From assembly GCF_023333585.1 (NCBI RefSeq), contig NZ_JAIQZN010000022.1, forward strand, positions 20,707-84,706: a stretch of DNA of 64,000 nucleotides, read 5' to 3'. The notes beneath the pieces were generated by a model. The model was not told the origin of the DNA. It saw only the letters and a list, made by a program, of their open reading frames with translations, and ran no database searches. The position numbers were made by a program, and so were the translations under genes. This DNA is from Argonema antarcticum A004/B2. GTDB taxonomy: Bacteria > Cyanobacteriota > Cyanobacteriia > Cyanobacteriales > Aerosakkonemataceae. Below are positions 15,525-25,200 of the stretch, in pieces. Every line of letters begins with the position of its first letter. The stretch's first letter is position 1.

Positions 15525-18170
15525 TTAGGGAACTGTTTTGGGATAAACGATGCGTTTGTGATGAAACTGTTGCCAGACTTGGACGAAGATTTCAGCAATT
15601 TGAGGCATTTCTTCGCGTCTTAGCCCTGAATCTACGAGTTGACGATCTTGCCAGCGGGCTTTGAGGATTTTATTGACAGTTACTAATGCTTCTTCATAGC
15701 TGACTTCTTTGAGACTTCGCAAAGCTGCCTCGCAGGCATCTGCCAGCATGACAATGCCAGTTTCTCGCGATTGAGGAATGGGGCCATCGTAGCGAAAATC
15801 AGGTTCTGGCACTGGTTGCTTGGAGTCTTGTTGGGCTTTGTGATAAAAGAAAGCAATCAAAATGGTTCCCTGATGTTCTGGTATAAAAGCTTGTATTGCT
15901 TTGGGTAAGCGACAGCGACGGGCCATAACCAGTCCTTCGGTGACGTGCTTTTTAATAATGTCGGCACTTTCCCAAGGGTCATTAATTTCGTCGTGCTTAT
16001 TTGGCCTGCCCATCTGATTTTCAATAAATCCCTGGGGATCGTGCAGTTTGCCGATATCGTGATAGAGGGTTCCTGTGCGGACAAGCTCAACATTGCAACC
16101 CAAAGTCTTGGCGGCAGCTTCTGCGAGGGTGGAGACAAAGAGGGTGTGCTGGAAAGTGCCTGGGGCTTCTTCTGCTAATCGCTTGAGGAGAGGTCGGTTC
16201 GGGTTGGCGAGTTCTGCTAAACGGATGGGGGTTAATAGGTCGAACAGGTGTTCTAGATAAGGACTTAACCCTAGAGCGACAACGCTCCATGCCAAGCCGG
16301 TGAGACTGTATAAGGCGGCGTCAAGGAGTACGGTATACCAGATGGAACCGACAGCGCCACTGAGCATGAGATTGAGCAGCAGATAGACGATTCCTTCAGT
16401 TAAGCCTACTGCCACACCTAAGAGGGCGAGTTCTTCGCGCGATCGCAGCCGTCCCGCAATTAAGCTGCCCACCAAACCACCAGCAGCACCTGCCAGGAGA
16501 TGTTCCCAGGCAATTTCCATGCTAATAGGCAGTCCGAGAGTGAGCAGTCCGACAGCGGTAACGCCCAAAGCCGAACCGTAGAAGCTGCCCATTAACAAAC
16601 CAATGGCGGGCAAGCTGGTATAAGGCACGCCCAAGCTCACCAGCAGCGGCGTACTGAGAGTTAGAAGCAATATTAAGATGTGGTCTCGGCGGCGCAGTCC
16701 GGGGTGAAATCGCCTCTCCACGAGCCAAAAAACGCTGACGGCTCCGCTAACAAGGGCTCCGCACCCAATTAAGCCCAGCCAGTTAATGCCCCGACCGCTT
16801 AAGCCGAAACGATCGAGCAGGACAAAATCGGCTTGGCTAATGGCTTCGCCTGCAAGGACAATCACCTGTCCTTGCCGCACTTCAATTATTTCAGGTTGCA
16901 CTTCTCGTGCGGCCAGTTCGGCTTGCAGCCTTGTTTGTTCGGCATCTTCCTTTAAATTGGGCTGCAACGCTGCGATTAGAATCTTGGTTGCCAGAGGTTG
17001 TGCCGCTTCTGCTATCTGGGTTTTCGCGTGCATATTCACTGCTTCCCGCAAGACTTGAGGAGGTAAGCCATGAGGAATGCCTTGGGTGAGAATGCGCTCT
17101 GCCACTTGCCGGAGGCCGGTTTGGGTTTGTTGCCAAGCTGCATCGGACAATTGCAATGCCGAGATATCTTCAGAAGTTCCAGGTTCTGAAACCGACTTGT
17201 TTGAGAAAACAGCGAGTGACCGGTTGTAAAGGTTCCGAACAACTGAGATTTTGTCAAGTAGGGCTGCTAATTCTGGGGAGGAAGTAGAGCTATGATAGGC
17301 TTGCAGTTCGGCAACAGCTCGCTGTTGGATAGGCGAGAGGGTGGGAGTGGGAGAAGGGGTGAGAGTGAGCCTCTGTCTTGATTTCCCGGTTATTTGGGTA
17401 TCCAAGGCTGCTGCTATAGTCCGCCATTCCCATTCTTGGCTGCTGCGTAGGTAAAGCTGGGTGGAAAGTGATAGTACAGAGGTTTTGGTAAAAGGAAAGG
17501 GCCCTTGAAGCTTCCGAGCTTCGTTGATTTGGTCGATCGATTTTTCCAGATTTTCGTAAATCTGTTGATTAGCGGCTAAATCGATCGCTAAGACGGGCAC
17601 TAAACCCCGGCGGGCTGCTTTTCGTTTGGCTTCCGTAGTTTTGGTGTCTTCGACCCTAGCGTCCACAGGAGCCGTAATTGTCGAGGGGGAAATGGTGCCG
17701 ACATCGAGTTTTGGCTGGTTGTAGAAACGATGGCCTAAACTACTGGTGAGGGACAGCACTGCTAGAACCAAGGCAAGGCGAGGGCGATGAGATTTATGAC
17801 GACGGGAATTTGCTCTGGGCGGATGCTGGCTTGGCAGTAGTTGTATGGGAGAGGAATTGGCCGCTAAAAGCGAACCAGACAATTGCTTTAGCAAAAGACT
17901 ACCTAAAAAGCGGTGGTTATTACCTGTGTTTTTTGGACAGGTTATCTGCTTGGGAGCTACTGGTTTTTGCGTCGCCAGCTCGGAAGCGCTAACGCTAAGA
18001 GCAACGCCGTCAGGACGCTGACGCCAGGGCGAAGTTTGAACAAATGCTTTCGTGCAAACTTTAGCGAATTTGTGATGTCCTGGGGACTGGTTTCGCCAAC
18101 GCAGATATTGATGGAACGCAACTCGCCGCCATTGCTTGAGCTGCTGTGTCAACGAGGTCAGCGTTTTCAT
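15525..18170 (-). CDS. pgpH: 7TM-HD cyclic-di-AMP phosphodiesterase (PgpH-like)
   Basis: An 881-residue membrane protein. The order is a long basic N-terminal tail (about 1-130), one membrane segment (about 130-148), an extracytoplasmic 7TMR-HDED domain (about 150-450), a block of about seven helices (about 455-665) and a C-terminal HD phosphohydrolase domain with TLYHDIGKLHDPQGF; His704 and Asp705 are the HD pair, and EHQGT and DACEAALRS follow. PgpH proteins hydrolyse c-di-AMP, which controls potassium and osmotic balance. The N-terminal tail before the first helix is longer than in Listeria PgpH, so a later start is possible. It is convergent with the sugar permease. Confidence 0.9.
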   Translation of the reverse strand: MKTLTSLTQQLKQWRRVAFHQYLRWRNQSPGHHKFAKVCTKAFVQTSPWRQRPDGVALSVSASELATQKPVAPKQITCPKNTGNNHRFLGSLLLKQLSGSLLAANSSPIQLLPSQHPPRANSRRHKSHRPRLALVLAVLSLTSSLGHRFYNQPKLDVGTISPSTITAPVDARVEDTKTTEAKRKAARRGLVPVLAIDLAANQQIYENLEKSIDQINEARKLQGPFPFTKTSVLSLSTQLYLRSSQEWEWRTIAAALDTQITGKSRQRLTLTPSPTPTLSPIQQRAVAELQAYHSSTSSPELAALLDKISVVRNLYNRSLAVFSNKSVSEPGTSEDISALQLSDAAWQQTQTGLRQVAERILTQGIPHGLPPQVLREAVNMHAKTQIAEAAQPLATKILIAALQPNLKEDAEQTRLQAELAAREVQPEIIEVRQGQVIVLAGEAISQADFVLLDRFGLSGRGINWLGLIGCGALVSGAVSVFWLVERRFHPGLRRRDHILILLLTLSTPLLVSLGVPYTSLPAIGLLMGSFYGSALGVTAVGLLTLGLPISMEIAWEHLLAGAAGGLVGSLIAGRLRSREELALLGVAVGLTEGIVYLLLNLMLSGAVGSIWYTVLLDAALYSLTGLAWSVVALGLSPYLEHLFDLLTPIRLAELANPNRPLLKRLAEEAPGTFQHTLFVSTLAEAAAKTLGCNVELVRTGTLYHDIGKLHDPQGFIENQMGRPNKHDEINDPWESADIIKKHVTEGLVMARRCRLPKAIQAFIPEHQGTILIAFFYHKAQQDSKQPVPEPDFRYDGPIPQSRETGIVMLADACEAALRSLKEVSYEEALVTVNKILKARWQDRQLVDSGLRREEMPQIAEIFVQVWQQFHHKRIVYPKTVP

Positions 18171-18450
18171 GTAGGAGCGGCAGTGACACCCTGAATTTGG
18201 TAGCTCAATACTTAAAAGGGTGACCTTATACGTAATTATTATATAAGTCTGGTGGCTAAACTAGGCTCTACCACTAGGGGGATCGCAGGTGGATCGAGTT
18301 TTGTTTAGGGCTGGGGATCGCATATCCCAAGGGTATATTTACTTTATGCAGACCGATCGGTCACAGACCTTGCCAGCCAAAATAAATTTACCGATCTACC
18401 AGTCCCCAATGTACAAAGAGAGTGCGATCGCGTCAAGTAATAAGTTTGCT

Positions 18451-18801
18451 TTATAGATACTCTCCCAAAAAATCAAAACTATCGTTTTCCCAACCGGGAT
18501 CGGGCCATAACAGAAGCAGATAGCTGGTAATAGTTGTTTCGATTTCATCGCTATCTTCCCGGTCAAATAGTTCTGCCAGAGCTTTTATGTCTCCTTCTCT
18601 CAGAGGCGTAAAAGGTGAGGCGTAACCATCTAGGATTGCAAATGATTCTATGCCGATCGTAGTGTCAGCTTCCTCATTTATTTGGTTGACCCGTTGCCAA
18701 CGGGATGCTCTGGCAGGTTTAGAGCTTGTGACTTCGTTGGTAAAACGAATTAGTTCTGCCAGATTTGAGGCCCCCTCTTCACTGGATGTGCTGATAAACA
18801 T
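18451..18801 (-). CDS. Hypothetical protein
   Basis: A 116-residue acidic protein with no motif I recognise; it contains several Asp/Glu-rich stretches (for example FDREDSDEIE). It starts at an ATG and stands alone between the 7TM-HD and DUF3172 genes on the same strand, with gaps of over 230 bp on both sides. The composition is normal for a real soluble protein. Confidence 0.5.
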   Translation of the reverse strand: MFISTSSEEGASNLAELIRFTNEVTSSKPARASRWQRVNQINEEADTTIGIESFAILDGYASPFTPLREGDIKALAELFDREDSDEIETTITSYLLLLWPDPGWENDSFDFLGEYL

Positions 18802-19037
18802 ATTGTCTTAAAAGGACTCAATCCCATCAATGGGGATGAGCCTCTCGCCCTAAAACTTCGTTTTTCTGTAAAATTAAGTGAAGTCTGGGCACCCTGATGC
18901 GATTGACTGAGCGCGAAGTTTTATGTTGGTCGCTGGCTCATCTGTTTGCTTTTACTTAAAGTTTCCCCAATATACATTCTCCCGGCGCGGAATGCAGAAA
19001 TTTAAAGCAATTTTTCAGAGCCGCTGACTGCGGAAGC

Positions 19038-19547
19038 TTAGAACTTACCTGTTTCTGCTGGGGGAGCGCCAGTTCCCGGTTGATTGAAGAAGCGATTTTT
19101 ATCGGCCTCGGTTTGATAGAGGCAGTCAATTTCGGGTGAATTCTCTAGAGCGTTAGTGTACCCAAAGGTGTTCATGCGGTTTTTACACTCTCGCACCTGC
19201 TCTGATGTCACCAGTTTTCTACTCTCCAGAATTGCCCAGTTATTGCTTCGCAGGACGCATCCGGGTTGCATACGCGGTTGGGTTACGTAGACGGTAAAGG
19301 GGTTTAATGTTACAAAGATGCGGGTGTCGGAGACGATCGCGCTGGCTCCATACTGAGCGCAAATATCGGGGTTCGGCGCACTGCGATCGATCACTTCGCG
19401 GGATGCCACATTTTCGATGCTAGAATTGGCTGTGGTGCTAAAGCCAATGCCGACCCCGATTCCCAAAATAAATACGCCTGCAAGAATTGCCAGGGTGGTG
19501 GAATTAAAGGCGGAGGATTGAGAGGCGGCTGTAGATTTACGTTTCAT
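19038..19547 (-). CDS. DUF3172 membrane-anchored protein
   Basis: This 169-residue protein has one N-terminal hydrophobic segment (about 17-38) with a short positively charged cytoplasmic start, so it is probably anchored facing the periplasm or thylakoid lumen. The core PNPDICAQYGASAIV, FVTLNPFTVYVTQP and MQPGCVLRSNNWAILE match what I remember of the cyanobacterial DUF3172 family. Three or four Cys are present in the outer part. The function is unknown in the family. Confidence 0.75.
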   Translation of the reverse strand: MKRKSTAASQSSAFNSTTLAILAGVFILGIGVGIGFSTTANSSIENVASREVIDRSAPNPDICAQYGASAIVSDTRIFVTLNPFTVYVTQPRMQPGCVLRSNNWAILESRKLVTSEQVRECKNRMNTFGYTNALENSPEIDCLYQTEADKNRFFNQPGTGAPPAETGKF

Positions 19548-19690
19548 GGTTGCTCGTGCAGTTTACCAGATTTTACGGAGAGTTAGGTTGCAAGTTCTCT
19601 TCCAGTATGCCGTTAATTTTCGGGAAATATCCCCAATTTAAGAAAAAAGGCCGACATGACAGTTTCACCATAGACAATTCAGAGCCATAA

Positions 19691-20638
19691 ATGTCTAGTT
19701 ATCCGCTTGTTAGCATTTGTATCCCTGTATATAACGGCGCTGAATTTATTGAATCGCTTTTAAACACCATCCGTCAAACTACTTATCCCCATATAGAAAT
19801 TATTATCTCTGATGATAATTCTCAAGATGAAAGCCTGAATTTGCTTCGTGCATCTGACTTAGCTAATTCCCATATTTTCACTCATTCCAGATACGGTTTA
19901 GTACCTAACTGGAACTATTGCATTTCCCAAGCGAAAGGCAAATATATTAAGTTCTTATTCCAAGACGATACTCTCGAACCAGACTGTATTACCAAGATGG
20001 TAAAAATGGCTGAGCAAGACGAAAAAATAGGTCTTGTTTTTAGCTGCCGCAACTTAATTTACGAACAGCCAATAGACATAGAATTTGTCACCGGAATGAA
20101 AGATTTACACAAACATTGGTCTAAGATTCAGTTTGTCCAATCTGGTATTACTCTTTTACAAGATCGTAATTTTTTTAAACCTCCCTACAACAAAATTGGC
20201 GAACCTACAAATGTCTTGATTTGTCGGGAAGTTTTTGAGCGGGTTGGCTTATTCGACCCGGCTTTTAAGCAACTCGCTGACTTAGAGATGTGGCTGCGGA
20301 TTATGACATATTATAAGATAGGATTTATTGACGAAAGACTAGCTTCATTTCGCATTCATCCCAATCAAGCAACCAGCCACAATCTTGGCGAAAATAAAAT
20401 TGAAACTTTGTTTGAGATTTATAAAGTATGGCTAAAAATTATTCGTAACAAAACTTATCAATCACTTCCCGGCGATTTACGCAAAAAAATGAGAGTGGAG
20501 CTAGTAAAAATTCTTTTAATTAAAGGTGTCAAAAGTGTAATATTATTAAGGTGGGATCAAGGTCGAAAAGTCAGGGCTCTGCTAAAAGAAGCTCTCGGCT
20601 CGACACCAGAGCCATCTGGGAATGAATTTCCAAGTTAG
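19691..20638 (+). CDS. Family 2 glycosyltransferase
   Basis: A 315-residue GT2 enzyme. VSICIPVYNGAEFI at the N-terminus, IIISDDNSQDES (about 37-48), the metal-binding FQDDT (about 97) and LADLEMWLRI (about 196-205) are the expected motifs. It stands alone, away from the main polysaccharide block, and is A/T-rich. The donor sugar and target are unknown. Confidence 0.85.
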   Translation: MSSYPLVSICIPVYNGAEFIESLLNTIRQTTYPHIEIIISDDNSQDESLNLLRASDLANSHIFTHSRYGLVPNWNYCISQAKGKYIKFLFQDDTLEPDCITKMVKMAEQDEKIGLVFSCRNLIYEQPIDIEFVTGMKDLHKHWSKIQFVQSGITLLQDRNFFKPPYNKIGEPTNVLICREVFERVGLFDPAFKQLADLEMWLRIMTYYKIGFIDERLASFRIHPNQATSHNLGENKIETLFEIYKVWLKIIRNKTYQSLPGDLRKKMRVELVKILLIKGVKSVILLRWDQGRKVRALLKEALGSTPEPSGNEFPS

Positions 20639-20782
20639 GTAGGGCAAAGCATTTGGACAAAAAACACGGGTTAGAGCCATAAATTTTCGCCCCAATGCTA
20701 ATGCCTCCGGCACAAGTAAAGAGAACGCCCCACTAAGAAAGTTTGGCGTCAACAGAACTAACTTCAATTGAGGAACAATTTT

Positions 20783-21250
20783 ATGACTGACCCTTCCAAC
20801 ATTCGTAAGCTACTATCTGACCCTAATCTAGGACTGTTACCGCATATAGACAAATCTCTCAAGGAGATGCAAATCGACTTTGGGCATCAGCAAGATAATT
20901 TCAAATGGGAGCCTTATGATTTAGAGTTGGGGGAGTGCCAAACTCACATGACACCTAATGATATAAAGCCAATAATAACGCAGTGGGTTTCTATTAGGTT
21001 CCCTGTACTTGGACAAATCAAAGATAAGTTTGAAATCTTGATGTTAGCGGCAGAATTTCAGAATTCGCTTGATGGTGCAATTATTGATTGGAGTACAAGG
21101 GAGCGGAGTCAGTATGATAATAAACCATTGAGGCGACCTGTTAGCACGATTACAGGTAAATTGGATTATGAGTTATTGAAGGAACCAGCTAACTCTTGCC
21201 GCGTTACGATTTATCGAGATTTTGAGTTAACATACGCGGCGACATTTTAA
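20783..21250 (+). CDS. Hypothetical protein
   Basis: A 155-residue soluble protein with no recognised domain. The ATG at 20783 follows GAGGA (20770-20774) by eight bases, which decides the start over an upstream in-frame TTG. It is probably a real gene: the composition is normal, with an ordered alternation of hydrophobic and charged residues. A hairpin (21266-21297) follows. Confidence 0.55.
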   Translation: MTDPSNIRKLLSDPNLGLLPHIDKSLKEMQIDFGHQQDNFKWEPYDLELGECQTHMTPNDIKPIITQWVSIRFPVLGQIKDKFEILMLAAEFQNSLDGAIIDWSTRERSQYDNKPLRRPVSTITGKLDYELLKEPANSCRVTIYRDFELTYAATF

Positions 21251-21265
21251 TTTTTCCAGGAGCGA

Positions 21266-21297
21266 TTAAGGGGGGGGAAGCGGAAACCCCCCCTTAA
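21266..21297. terminator. G/C hairpin after a hypothetical gene
   Basis: TTAAGGGGGGG pairs with CCCCCCCTTAA across a 10-base loop, then AAAAA and a further G-run. It may end the upstream transcript; this G/C-run palindrome is also a common cyanobacterial repeat. Confidence 0.45.
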
Positions 21298-21364
21298 AAA
21301 GGGGGGCTGAGGGGATCTCTACGTAAGCCCTGCATTACTGAGAAATTTGCTGGTTTAATTCAAG

Positions 21365-22273
21365 ATGGGTAGATTTCTAAAGTTACTGCTAACTATAACT
21401 ATTTTGGTTTCATTGTTGCTTGTATCTCAGCAAGTGTTCGCACAACAGTGGCGTCCCGTCCGAGGCGGCATCCTTTTCGGTATTAGCGGTATGGCTATGA
21501 TTCAGCAGCAAAAAAATTCTCTGGATTTGCTGATTGTCCATGACAATAAAGAAAAAGACCAGGGGCGTTTAGCGATCGTTACTATCAAGGGTAAAAATCA
21601 ACCTCAATATTTGCCGTTGCAATGGCCAAACAACACAGATTTACCGAGAGATTTGGAGGGTATAACATCTGTTCCAGGAAGTTACAACCCTTTTTTCATG
21701 GCTCTAAGCAGTTCGGGAAAAATATATCATATTAAGCTGGATAATTCCCAGAAAAATATTTCGGTTCTCAAAATATTTAATTTACCTAATATTCCCGATC
21801 GAAGTAATTTTGAAGGATTTGCTTTACAGGAAATAGATGCAAAATTATTAGCTGTTTGGGCGCATCGGGGTGAAAGTGAAGAGGCGGCAATAATTTATTG
21901 GGGGATTCTAAATCCAGCTACATATCAAATTACAAAAACAGGTTCTGTTAATCTGAAAGTGCCGTGGCCTACTAGCAATGTTCGCCACATTTCCGATCTT
22001 AAGATAGATGGGGCGGGAATTCTTTTTATTACGTCAGCAACCGATCCGGGGAACGATGGGCCATTCGAGTCGGCTGTATACGTGGCAGGTGCGTTTGAGG
22101 TGAGTGGAAATGCGATTGGATTTCGCCAAAATCCCGAACTTGTTCCCCTCTACCGTTATGATTACCACAAGATTGAAGCGATCGAACTCGTACCGGGTGC
22201 AGGGGGTGGCGTAATCGTCGGTACAGATGATGAAAATATGGGTTCGTCTTTATACATTGGTGGAAGTGGCTGA
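21365..22273 (+). CDS. Secreted protein, probable beta-propeller, unknown function
   Basis: A 302-residue protein with a clear signal peptide (positive start, hydrophobic core LLLTITILVSLLLV, cleavage after QVFA near residue 26). The mature part alternates short beta-strand-like stretches, with GISGMA, LPRDLEGIT and FEGFALQE spaced like blades of a propeller such as phytase-like esterases. No catalytic motif is identified. It is exported to the periplasm or outside. The 3' end converges on the truncated gene on the other strand. Confidence 0.6.
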   Translation: MGRFLKLLLTITILVSLLLVSQQVFAQQWRPVRGGILFGISGMAMIQQQKNSLDLLIVHDNKEKDQGRLAIVTIKGKNQPQYLPLQWPNNTDLPRDLEGITSVPGSYNPFFMALSSSGKIYHIKLDNSQKNISVLKIFNLPNIPDRSNFEGFALQEIDAKLLAVWAHRGESEEAAIIYWGILNPATYQITKTGSVNLKVPWPTSNVRHISDLKIDGAGILFITSATDPGNDGPFESAVYVAGAFEVSGNAIGFRQNPELVPLYRYDYHKIEAIELVPGAGGGVIVGTDDENMGSSLYIGGSG

Positions 22274-22296
22274 TGCCTTGCTTTGCAGGAATAGGG

Positions 22297-22476
22297 ATAT
22301 ATGTCAACTGCTTTTTTTAATCCATCTGGTTCCCGCGCGGCATCATTGAATGCTTGTTTAGTTGCAGATTCAATTGTTATATCGCATCCATAGTATTTGA
22401 CTATTTTTTGAGCAATACAGCAAACCGCAGCTGTATCGTTGTCAGATTCCGGAGTCCAGATACGCACGCTGGGCAT
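22297..22476 (-). pseudogene. Truncated partner gene of the AAA15 ATPase
   Basis: It starts with an ATG one base after the ATPase stop codon, so it was translationally coupled. About 60 residues look like authentic protein: VRIWTPESDNDTAAVCCIAQK at the N-terminus, then a normal soluble composition up to about KKAVDIY. After that the frame runs antisense through the 3' end of the secreted propeller gene to 22162 and becomes Pro/Ser-rich, which is not protein-like. I take this as a 3' truncation by a deletion or rearrangement near 22297. The E-S-D start recalls TOPRIM-like nuclease partners of such ATPases, but this is only a guess. Confidence 0.5.
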
Positions 22477-22477
22477 A

Positions 22478-23662
22478 CTAACTACCCACAATTTCTTCTA
22501 TTAAGTGACTGTGATAAATTGCGCTACCTAATCCGAAATCATTCATCCAATCTAAGAGATCGTCACGATTTTCAGCCAACTTATCTAGTAAACAGGCTTT
22601 TGTGCCTGAATCATCTTTCTTACTCAAAAGAATTACTGAGATTTCAGATGATATTTCTTCCGGATCGAAGCAATCAAGTAACTGAGAACTATGAGTTGTA
22701 AAAACTACTTGAGTCCTTTTAGATAGTCTTTTCATTATAGAAGCAACATCTTTTAGAATACCTGGATGAAGATTTCTTTCTGGTTCCTCAATACCAATCA
22801 GCGGGGGTATATCGGACTGATAAAGCAGTATAAAATAAGCTATCAATCGGAGAGTACCATCTGACATACTGGACAATGGCATTTGTTTACCATCTGGTTC
22901 TAAAACTTTTACAATTTGCTCTCCCTCTTCAACTAGACTTAAGCTGATATTGAGACAATCTTTGAGTTCTTGACTAATCCCCTCAAAGGTATCTCTTTCA
23001 TTTTGAGCCCAGTAGTTCAAAACTTCCTGAACTTCACCAGCTTGAGCGTCAAGGCTTGGTATACTCTCACTGGGGTTACTTCGTTGAGCGATACCTTTAA
23101 TCATGCCCATCAAAGAAGGGTATTGTCTTATTATATCTGGATCTATATCATAAAACTTCCACTCTCTAATGTAGCTAGCTAGTTTTTTTGTAAAAGGTTT
23201 ATTTCCGAAGTTTCCCGCCGATCTTAATGCTAAACCTTCTATACTTTCCGGGGCTGACTGATATTTTTGAGTGTTTTTACCATCTTCATCACTTACTTCT
23301 CCTTTGCCATTTATAATATTAATTACCTCCTTTCCATTTACTTTCAGATTTTCATGAGCTAGCAGAGTTTTTCGTCCGTTAGATGCAAGAGATAAACTAT
23401 ATTCTGCTTGCTTATCATCATCCTCTACAGTAATGCTATAACAGATATTGTCATTACCGTATCTTAACGCTCTCTGCATTCCTTCAACTGCGGGAAGAGA
23501 TTCTCTAACAAGAAGACTGCTTAGAAACCTTAGCGCCTCTAAAGAGTTTGACTTACCACTTGAATTTGAACCGACAAGAATTGTTAAGTTTCTAAAGTTT
23601 AAGTCAAGATCACCCAAACTCTTGAAATTTTTGATTTTTGCCGATCTAAGTTTCAGATTCAT
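22478..23662 (-). CDS. AAA15/OLD-like ABC-fold ATPase
   Basis: A 394-residue ATPase. The N-terminus LRSAKIKNFKSLGDLDLNF is followed by Walker A VGSNSSGKSNSLEAL (about residues 29-43), the signature-like SSMSDGTLRL (about 275), Walker B IGIEEPERNLHPG (about 298) and the H-loop TTHSSQLL (about 325). This is the SMC-like COG4637/AAA15 group, which often works with a nuclease encoded next door in phage defence. The start is ATG 23662, after AGGAAA; longer frames overlap ychF. It is 31 bp after ychF. Its partner gene is truncated, so the module may be inactive. Confidence 0.82.
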   Translation of the reverse strand: MNLKLRSAKIKNFKSLGDLDLNFRNLTILVGSNSSGKSNSLEALRFLSSLLVRESLPAVEGMQRALRYGNDNICYSITVEDDDKQAEYSLSLASNGRKTLLAHENLKVNGKEVINIINGKGEVSDEDGKNTQKYQSAPESIEGLALRSAGNFGNKPFTKKLASYIREWKFYDIDPDIIRQYPSLMGMIKGIAQRSNPSESIPSLDAQAGEVQEVLNYWAQNERDTFEGISQELKDCLNISLSLVEEGEQIVKVLEPDGKQMPLSSMSDGTLRLIAYFILLYQSDIPPLIGIEEPERNLHPGILKDVASIMKRLSKRTQVVFTTHSSQLLDCFDPEEISSEISVILLSKKDDSGTKACLLDKLAENRDDLLDWMNDFGLGSAIYHSHLIEEIVGS

Positions 23663-23693
23663 AAGTCCATTTCCTGTTATATGAGTGAAATAC

Positions 23694-24785
23694 CTACACA
23701 TTAAACCTAAACAACAGCACATCTCCTTCCTGCACAACATACTCTTTTCCTTCACTGCGAACCAAACCTTTTTCCTTCGCAGCAGTCATCGATCCAGTTG
23801 CTACCAAATCTTTATAAGCAACTGTTTCAGCGCGAATAAAACCGCGCTCAAAATCAGTGTGAATCACACCAGCAGCTTGCGGTGCTGACATCCCGGCTGT
23901 AATCGTCCAAGCGCGAGATTCCTTCGGCCCAGTAGTAAAATAAGTACGCAATCCCAATAGTTCGTAAGTGGCGCGGATTAAAGATTTCAAACCGCCTTCT
24001 TCTACGCCTAGAGATGCCAAAAATTCTCCTCTTTCTGACTCTGGTAACTCGACTAATTCCGATTCTACTTGGGCAGAAACAATTACGACTTGAGCTTTTT
24101 CTTGAGCCGCAATTTGTCTCACCTGTTCTACATATTTATTCCCCGTTGCCAAATCATCTTCAGACACATTGGCGGCATAAATTATCGGCTTAGAAGTGAG
24201 CAAACCCAAACCCTTAATTGATTCAATTTCTTCTTCAGTTAAACTAACTTGACGTCCTGGTTTGCCTTCATTTAATACAGCACTGATTTTTTCCAATGCT
24301 GACAATTCAATTTGGGCTTCCTTGCTGGTACGAGCCATTTTCCGGGTGCGATCGATCTTCCGCTCAATTTGCGCCAAATCGGATAAAATTAACTCTAGAT
24401 TGATGATTTCAATATCTCTCGCTGGGTCAACAGAACCGGCAACGTGGATAATGTCATCATTCTCAAAACAGCGCACTACATGAACTATGGCATCTACTTC
24501 TCGAATATGGGATAAAAATTGATTGCCCAGTCCTTCCCCCTGGCTAGCACCTTTCACCAACCCGGCAATATCTACAAACTCGACGCGAGTTGGCACAATT
24601 TGCTCGGAATTAGAAATTTTAGCCAGAACATTTAATCGTTCATCTGGCACTGCAACGACGCCAACGTTGGGTTCGATCGTGCAAAAGGGAAAGTTGGCGG
24701 CTTGCGCTTTGGCATTAGCAACCAAGGCGTTAAATAGGGTGGATTTACCAACGTTAGGAAGTCCAACAATTCCGGCTCTTAGCAT
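23694..24785 (-). CDS. ychF: Obg-like ATPase/GTPase YchF
   Basis: A 363-residue P-loop protein with GLPNVGKSTLFNALVA (residues 7-22), DIAGLVKGASQGEGLGNQFL and a C-terminal TGS domain (about 275-363) ending VQEGDVLLFRFNV. YchF binds ATP, associates with ribosomes and acts in translation and the oxidative-stress response. The length is exactly that of the family. The ATPase gene follows on the same strand. Confidence 0.96.
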   Translation of the reverse strand: MLRAGIVGLPNVGKSTLFNALVANAKAQAANFPFCTIEPNVGVVAVPDERLNVLAKISNSEQIVPTRVEFVDIAGLVKGASQGEGLGNQFLSHIREVDAIVHVVRCFENDDIIHVAGSVDPARDIEIINLELILSDLAQIERKIDRTRKMARTSKEAQIELSALEKISAVLNEGKPGRQVSLTEEEIESIKGLGLLTSKPIIYAANVSEDDLATGNKYVEQVRQIAAQEKAQVVIVSAQVESELVELPESERGEFLASLGVEEGGLKSLIRATYELLGLRTYFTTGPKESRAWTITAGMSAPQAAGVIHTDFERGFIRAETVAYKDLVATGSMTAAKEKGLVRSEGKEYVVQEGDVLLFRFNV

Positions 24786-24829
24786 TTTAGTTCGGGGGGA
24801 AAAACTGGGTAATTTTGATTTTAGAGTGT

Positions 24830-25120
24830 TTAGGGAACGGTTTGAGGAATTGGCCCTGGAACCGTCTGGGGAATGGGTGCAGGCACGGGTTCTGGGACAG
24901 GTCCTGGAATTGGTTCTGGGACAGGTGCTGGAATTGGCTGAGGCACTGGCCCAGGCACGGGTTCTGGCACTGGCGGTTGGGGAATGGGATTGGGTATGGG
25001 TTCTGGTATGGGACTGGGAATCTGGGGTTCGGGGAAAGGAAGAGGACTGGGATTAATCATGAGAATTTTGATTAAATCGTTCGACTCTATCAAATTAGGT
25101 AAAAACTGATAAAATAACAT
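24830..25120 (-). CDS. Possible proline-rich repeat protein
   Basis: A 96-residue frame begins with a short normal N-terminus and continues for about 70 residues as P-x-P dipeptide repeats (PEPVPGPVPQPIPAPVPEP type). The repeat DNA (GGTTCTGG / GGAATTGG units) could also be a non-coding array; on the other strand it reads as Trp/Gly/Arg-rich. No ribosome-binding site is clear. It fills the gap between the divergent ychF and decarboxylase genes. Confidence 0.35.
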   Translation of the reverse strand: MLFYQFLPNLIESNDLIKILMINPSPLPFPEPQIPSPIPEPIPNPIPQPPVPEPVPGPVPQPIPAPVPEPIPGPVPEPVPAPIPQTVPGPIPQTVP

Positions 25121-25200
25121 CCTCCTGAATAGCTACGCCCTACAATATGCCTTTTGAATAGTGTATCCAGATTTGCTACTGTAGCAGTAAAATTAGTTTT

